This document shows, in pieces, positions 60,996-64,000 of a stretch of 64,000 nucleotides of DNA (the stretch's first letter is position 1; the number at the start of each line of letters is the position of its first letter). Made by a program: the position numbers and the translations under genes. The notes beneath the pieces were generated by a model. The model saw nothing but the letters and a program-made list of their open reading frames with translations, had not been told where the DNA came from and did not search any database. Source of the DNA: Bradyrhizobium sp. LTSP885 (GTDB lineage: Bacteria; Pseudomonadota; Alphaproteobacteria; Rhizobiales; Xanthobacteraceae); assembly GCF_000938305.1 (NCBI RefSeq), contig NZ_JYMT01000004.1:372001-436000 (forward strand), written 5' to 3'.

Positions 60996-61006
60996 ATCAT
61001 CATAAA
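60990..61006. promoter_or_regulatory. Candidate GntR operator in the divergent regulator/amidase promoter
   Basis: TTTCATATCATCATAAAATA-type sequence at about 60990-61009 shares TATCAT-ATA with the palindrome at 60061. It overlaps the GntR start and lies about 40 bases before the amidase start. The symmetry is imperfect. Confidence 0.45.
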
Positions 61007-61045
61007 ATACACTATTGTCTCTAGCATGGCTAGCGGAGACTGAGC

Positions 61046-62503
61046 ATGATCGAGCGGACGGCTGAGGCCAGGCGAGCGCAGGCAGCGTCCGGATCGCTCG
61101 ACGGCCCGCTCTGGCGCGCCGATGCCGCGGCCCTCACGGCAGCGATCCGCGCCCGAACGATTTCGGCGCGCGAGGTGGTCGAAGCGACCCTCGAGCGCCT
61201 CTCCGAGGTTAATCCCGCGCTCAATGCCGTCGTCCTGACGCTGGCGGACGAAGCGCGCGCCACCGCCGACGCATTGGATGCCAGGCAGCGCGCCGGGGCT
61301 GAGCTCGGCCCACTGCACGGCGTGCCCGCCACGATCAAGATCAACATCGATCAGCGCGGTTGCCCGACCGACAATGGCATCATCGCCAACAAGGGTCTCA
61401 TCGCCGAGCAGGACCATCCGGTCGTCGCCAACCTTCGTGCGGCTGGCGCCATCCTGATCGGGCGCACCAATGCGCCGGGCTACTCGATGCGCTGGCACAC
61501 CGGCAACGCGCTGCACGGCGAGACGCGCAATCCCTGGCGCGCCGATCGCACCTGTGGCGGCTCCAGCGGCGGCGCGGCAGTCGCGACCGCGGCCGGCATG
61601 GCGCCGATCTCCCACGGCAACGACATCGCGGGCTCGATCCGCTATCCGGCGTTCTGCTGTGGCGTGTTCGGCCTGAAGCCGTCCTATGGACGCGTGCCCT
61701 CCTACAATCCGAGCTTCCAGGGCCTCTCGCCGATCTCCTCGCAGCTGATGGCGGTGCAGGGCCCACTGACGCGCAGCGTCCGGGATTTGCGGCTGGCCTT
61801 CGCGGCGATGGCCAAGCCTGACGTGCTTGATCCGCGAACGCTTGCACCGGCCCCCTTCCCTCCGGCGCATCAACCCATCCAGGTGGCGCTGGTCGAAAGT
61901 TTTGACGGCGCGCCCTACCATCCGGCGGTGAGCGCAGCCTTGAGCGCCGCGGCGCGCGCGCTCGAAGACGCCGGCTATCGCGTCGAGCCCGCATCGCCGC
62001 CGGAGCTCACCACCGCCGCTGCAACCTGGCCGCGCCTGGCGATGCCTGATCTTTTGGCCCAGCTCGAGCCGTATATCGAGAAGAACGGCGATGACGGCGT
62101 TCGCCGCGCTGCGGGTCTGTGGCGGCATGTCTGGCCGCAGCGCGATCCGGCCGAGGTACTCGTCGCGCTTGGCGAGCGGCTCAGGCTGCTGCGGCTTTGG
62201 CAGCTTTTCCTGATCCGCTATCCGCTCATCCTGATGCCGGCCTCGACCGAGCCGGCCTTCGAAGTCGATGCCGATACGCGCGACGCGGCAACGACAAGCG
62301 CGATCGTCCGGTCGCAGCGCCCGATGACCGCGGTGTCGCTGCTCGGCCTGCCGGCGATATCGGCGCCGGCGCTGGTCTCCGACGGTTTGCCGATCGGCGT
62401 CCAGCTCGTCGCTGCGCCGTTCCGCGAAGATCTCTGTTTCGACGCAGCCGAGGCGATCGAGGCGCGGCTGCCACCGGCCTTTCCACCCGAGCCCATGCGA
62501 TGA
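61046..62503 (+). CDS. Amidase (amidase signature family)
   Basis: A 485-aa hydrolase of amides. The signature catalytic triad is visible: the lysine in GVPATIKINID, the cis-serine in GGSSGGAAVATAAG and the nucleophile Ser in GNDIAGSIRYPAFCCGVFGL. No signal peptide. It is the first gene of a plus-strand operon with an alpha/beta hydrolase and an oligopeptide-type binding protein. It could degrade a plant- or peptide-derived amide; the substrate pocket cannot be read. Short AG-rich spacing (GGAGACTGAGC) precedes the ATG. Confidence 0.93.
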   Translation: MIERTAEARRAQAASGSLDGPLWRADAAALTAAIRARTISAREVVEATLERLSEVNPALNAVVLTLADEARATADALDARQRAGAELGPLHGVPATIKINIDQRGCPTDNGIIANKGLIAEQDHPVVANLRAAGAILIGRTNAPGYSMRWHTGNALHGETRNPWRADRTCGGSSGGAAVATAAGMAPISHGNDIAGSIRYPAFCCGVFGLKPSYGRVPSYNPSFQGLSPISSQLMAVQGPLTRSVRDLRLAFAAMAKPDVLDPRTLAPAPFPPAHQPIQVALVESFDGAPYHPAVSAALSAAARALEDAGYRVEPASPPELTTAAATWPRLAMPDLLAQLEPYIEKNGDDGVRRAAGLWRHVWPQRDPAEVLVALGERLRLLRLWQLFLIRYPLILMPASTEPAFEVDADTRDAATTSAIVRSQRPMTAVSLLGLPAISAPALVSDGLPIGVQLVAAPFREDLCFDAAEAIEARLPPAFPPEPMR

Positions 62504-63369
62504 GCGCGTCCGGCCTGAAGCGGCAGGGCCACGGCGTACGCCTGTCCTATTACGATTTCGGCCGTACCACGGCCTATTGTTGCCAGAGCGATCCGCGCTT
62601 TTCCTACTGCGCCTATGTTCCGGAAGGCTACGCCGAGGACGGCACCGATCGCTATCGCCTGCTCGTCGCCGTCCATGGCTCGCGCCGCGAAATGGTCGCC
62701 TATCGCGACGCCTTCATTGCGCTGGCCGAGCGGCGCAGGCTGATCGTCCTTGCGCCGCTGTTTCCTGCAGGCATTCTCGCAGCCGACGATCATTCGAGCT
62801 ACAAGATGCTGCGCGTCGGCACGATGCATTATGACGCAGTGCTGTTCGCGATGATCGCGGAGCTTGAGGCGCGCTACCGGCTCGACGCCGATCGCTTCGC
62901 CCTGTTCGGCTTTTCCGGCGGCGCGCAGTTCGCCCAGCGCTTCTTCACGCTGCATCCGGAACGGCTGAGTGCCGTGTCGATCGCCTCGCCGGGCGTCGTC
63001 ACGCTGCTCGATCTCGCGCGCGACCATTGGGTCGGCGTCCGCGACTTTACCGAACGTTTCGGCAAGCCGCTCGAGCTCGCCGCCATGCGCCGCGTCGCCG
63101 TGCAGATGGTCGTCGGCGCCGCAGACAGGGACACCTGGGAAATCACGATCAAGCCCGGCGATCCGTGGTGGCAGCCGGACGCCAATATCGCCGGCGCCGA
63201 CCGGCCGGCCCGGCTCGATGCCCTCAAGGCGAGTTTCGAAGCGCAGGGGATTTCGGTGCGGCGGGACATCGTTCCCGGCATTGCGCACACGCTGCCCGGC
63301 CTGCTGCCGGTGGTGGAGGATTTCTTCGACAAGGCCTTTGGCGAGGCGAATTGCGTGGGGAGTGTGTGA
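62500..63369 (+). CDS. Alpha/beta hydrolase, polyhydroxyalkanoate-depolymerase/esterase-like
   Basis: A 289-aa hydrolase. The start (62500) overlaps the amidase stop as ATGA. The nucleophile elbow is ALFGFSGGAQFAQRFF; LLVAVHGSRREMVAYRD gives the oxyanion region, and the histidine is in VPGIAHTLPGLLPVV. It is related to esterase/PHB-depolymerase-like proteins, with several surface cysteines near the start (YCCQSD, FSYCAYV). No signal sequence. The neighbouring amidase and transporter suggest joint breakdown of an imported ester/amide. Confidence 0.85.
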   Translation: MSASGLKRQGHGVRLSYYDFGRTTAYCCQSDPRFSYCAYVPEGYAEDGTDRYRLLVAVHGSRREMVAYRDAFIALAERRRLIVLAPLFPAGILAADDHSSYKMLRVGTMHYDAVLFAMIAELEARYRLDADRFALFGFSGGAQFAQRFFTLHPERLSAVSIASPGVVTLLDLARDHWVGVRDFTERFGKPLELAAMRRVAVQMVVGAADRDTWEITIKPGDPWWQPDANIAGADRPARLDALKASFEAQGISVRRDIVPGIAHTLPGLLPVVEDFFDKAFGEANCVGSV

Positions 63370-64000
63370 TGAAACGAATGCTTGTGACGAGCTGGCTATG
63401 CGCGATGCTGGTGACGCAAGCCTTCGCCGACGAGCAGCCGAAGCGAGGCGGCGTGCTGACGATCCGGCTCAACTCCGACATTCGCAGTCTGGAGCCGGGC
63501 GTCAACAGGGATACCAACACCGACAATGTCCTCAACCATATCTTCGAAGGCCTGGTCGCCTATCGCGCCGACATGAGCGTCGGCCCGGCGCTCGCGGAGT
63601 CCTGGAGCGTCTCCGACGACGGCAAGTCCTACCGCTTCGTGCTGCGCGACGGCGTCAGATTTCACAATGGCGCGCCGTTGACATCGGCCGAGGTCAAGTG
63701 GAGCTGGTCGCGATTGCTTGCAAACGCCGGCTGGCAGTGCCGCAACGTGTTCGACGGCAGCCAGGGCGTCAAAGTGACCGACGTCGAGGCGCCGGAGCCA
63801 CGTATCGTCATCTACCGCCTGGAAAAGCCGAGTGGGATGTTTCTTAGGCAACTGGCGAACATCCAGTGCGCGGTGCTCGTCGCGCATCCTGATAGCGTCG
63901 ACACGCAAGGCCAATGGCGCGCCCCTGTTGGCACCGGTCCGTTCAAGCTGGCGGAATGGAAGCACGATCAGTCGATCGACCTCGACCGCGTCGCCGATTA
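63369..64000 (+). CDS. Oligopeptide-type ABC transporter solute-binding protein, family 5 (3' truncated by window end)
   Basis: It is open to the last base of the window, with about 210 residues visible. ATG 63369 overlaps the hydrolase stop by one base (TGATG). The signal peptide MKRMLVTSWLCAMLVTQAFA is followed by EQPKRGGVLTIRLNSDIRSL, and SWSVSDDGKSYRFVLRDGVR and FHNGAPLTSAEVKWSW, hallmarks of the family 5 peptide/nickel binding proteins. GTGPFKLAEWKHDQS follows. It probably brings in the amidase substrate. Permease genes should follow beyond the window. Confidence 0.92.
   Translation, partial: MKRMLVTSWLCAMLVTQAFADEQPKRGGVLTIRLNSDIRSLEPGVNRDTNTDNVLNHIFEGLVAYRADMSVGPALAESWSVSDDGKSYRFVLRDGVRFHNGAPLTSAEVKWSWSRLLANAGWQCRNVFDGSQGVKVTDVEAPEPRIVIYRLEKPSGMFLRQLANIQCAVLVAHPDSVDTQGQWRAPVGTGPFKLAEWKHDQSIDLDRVAD

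Overview
The window is about 64 kb of high-GC, densely coding alphaproteobacterial chromosome. Gene content points to the Bradyrhizobium/Nitrobacteraceae group: a phosphatidylserine synthase/decarboxylase pair, a class II DAHP synthase, DUF2865, DUF2934 and DUF1289 proteins, TRAP carriers and PleC/DivJ-type kinase architecture. Many dispersed palindromic intergenic repeats of the kind I recall from Bradyrhizobium support this. No database was searched; family names come from recognising motifs in the translations. I saw no rRNA, tRNA, CRISPR array, prophage or intact insertion sequence.

Layout. 1-2.2 kb: end of a polar amino acid ABC transporter operon. 2.3-8.9 kb: a self-contained acyl-CoA beta-oxidation cluster (acyl-CoA dehydrogenase, SDR, two MaoC-type hydratase subunits, SCP-x-like thiolase) divergent from a TetR regulator and an acyl-CoA ligase, with a perfect 14-bp palindrome in the shared promoter. 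9-10.6 kb: a DUF2889 protein and an SDR. 10.8-12.6 kb: the most unusual locus, a 66-aa DUF1843-like peptide, a radical SAM/SPASM enzyme with the full seven-cysteine SPASM pattern, and a 76-aa zinc-ribbon protein, which looks like a peptide-modification cassette. 12.7-31.3 kb: mainly housekeeping genes (RraA-like, pssA, psd, Atm1-type ABC exporter, LOG protein, cysS-GNAT-cimA operon, nadE, dgkA, class II aroG) with small secreted proteins, hydrolases and repeats. 31.3-38.6 kb: APC permease, gor, DUF2059, rpiA, gph, a lipoprotein behind a CtrA-like site, and moaA.

38.9-52.1 kb is a transport block. TRAP permeases dctQ-dctM come first, then a convergent two-component system. That system is divergent from a heavy-metal-type RND efflux operon (adaptor, pump, outer-membrane factor). 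Two paralogous TRAP solute-binding proteins follow, separated from their likely permeases. An 11-bp-period direct repeat upstream of the RND operon is a plausible response-regulator box. 52.3-54.6 kb: a duplicated 3' end of mrp/apbC, a 95-aa unknown ORF, a repeat mosaic, then intact mrp. 54.6-58.9 kb: a VOC protein, a beta-hydroxyacid dehydrogenase, a PleC/DivJ-like kinase behind a CtrA-like site, DUF1289 and a retropepsin-like protease. 59-64 kb: a catabolic/uptake module around a GntR regulator with two winged-helix segments. It comprises a 2-keto-4-pentenoate hydratase-like gene, a truncated epimerase remnant, an amidase, an alpha/beta hydrolase and the start of an oligopeptide-type ABC solute-binding protein; TATCAT-type operators lie on both sides of the regulator.

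Recurrent theme: repeat elements fill most intergenic gaps. Two of them begin or end with TAGAGC/GCTCTA and supply the stop codons of the adjacent genes.
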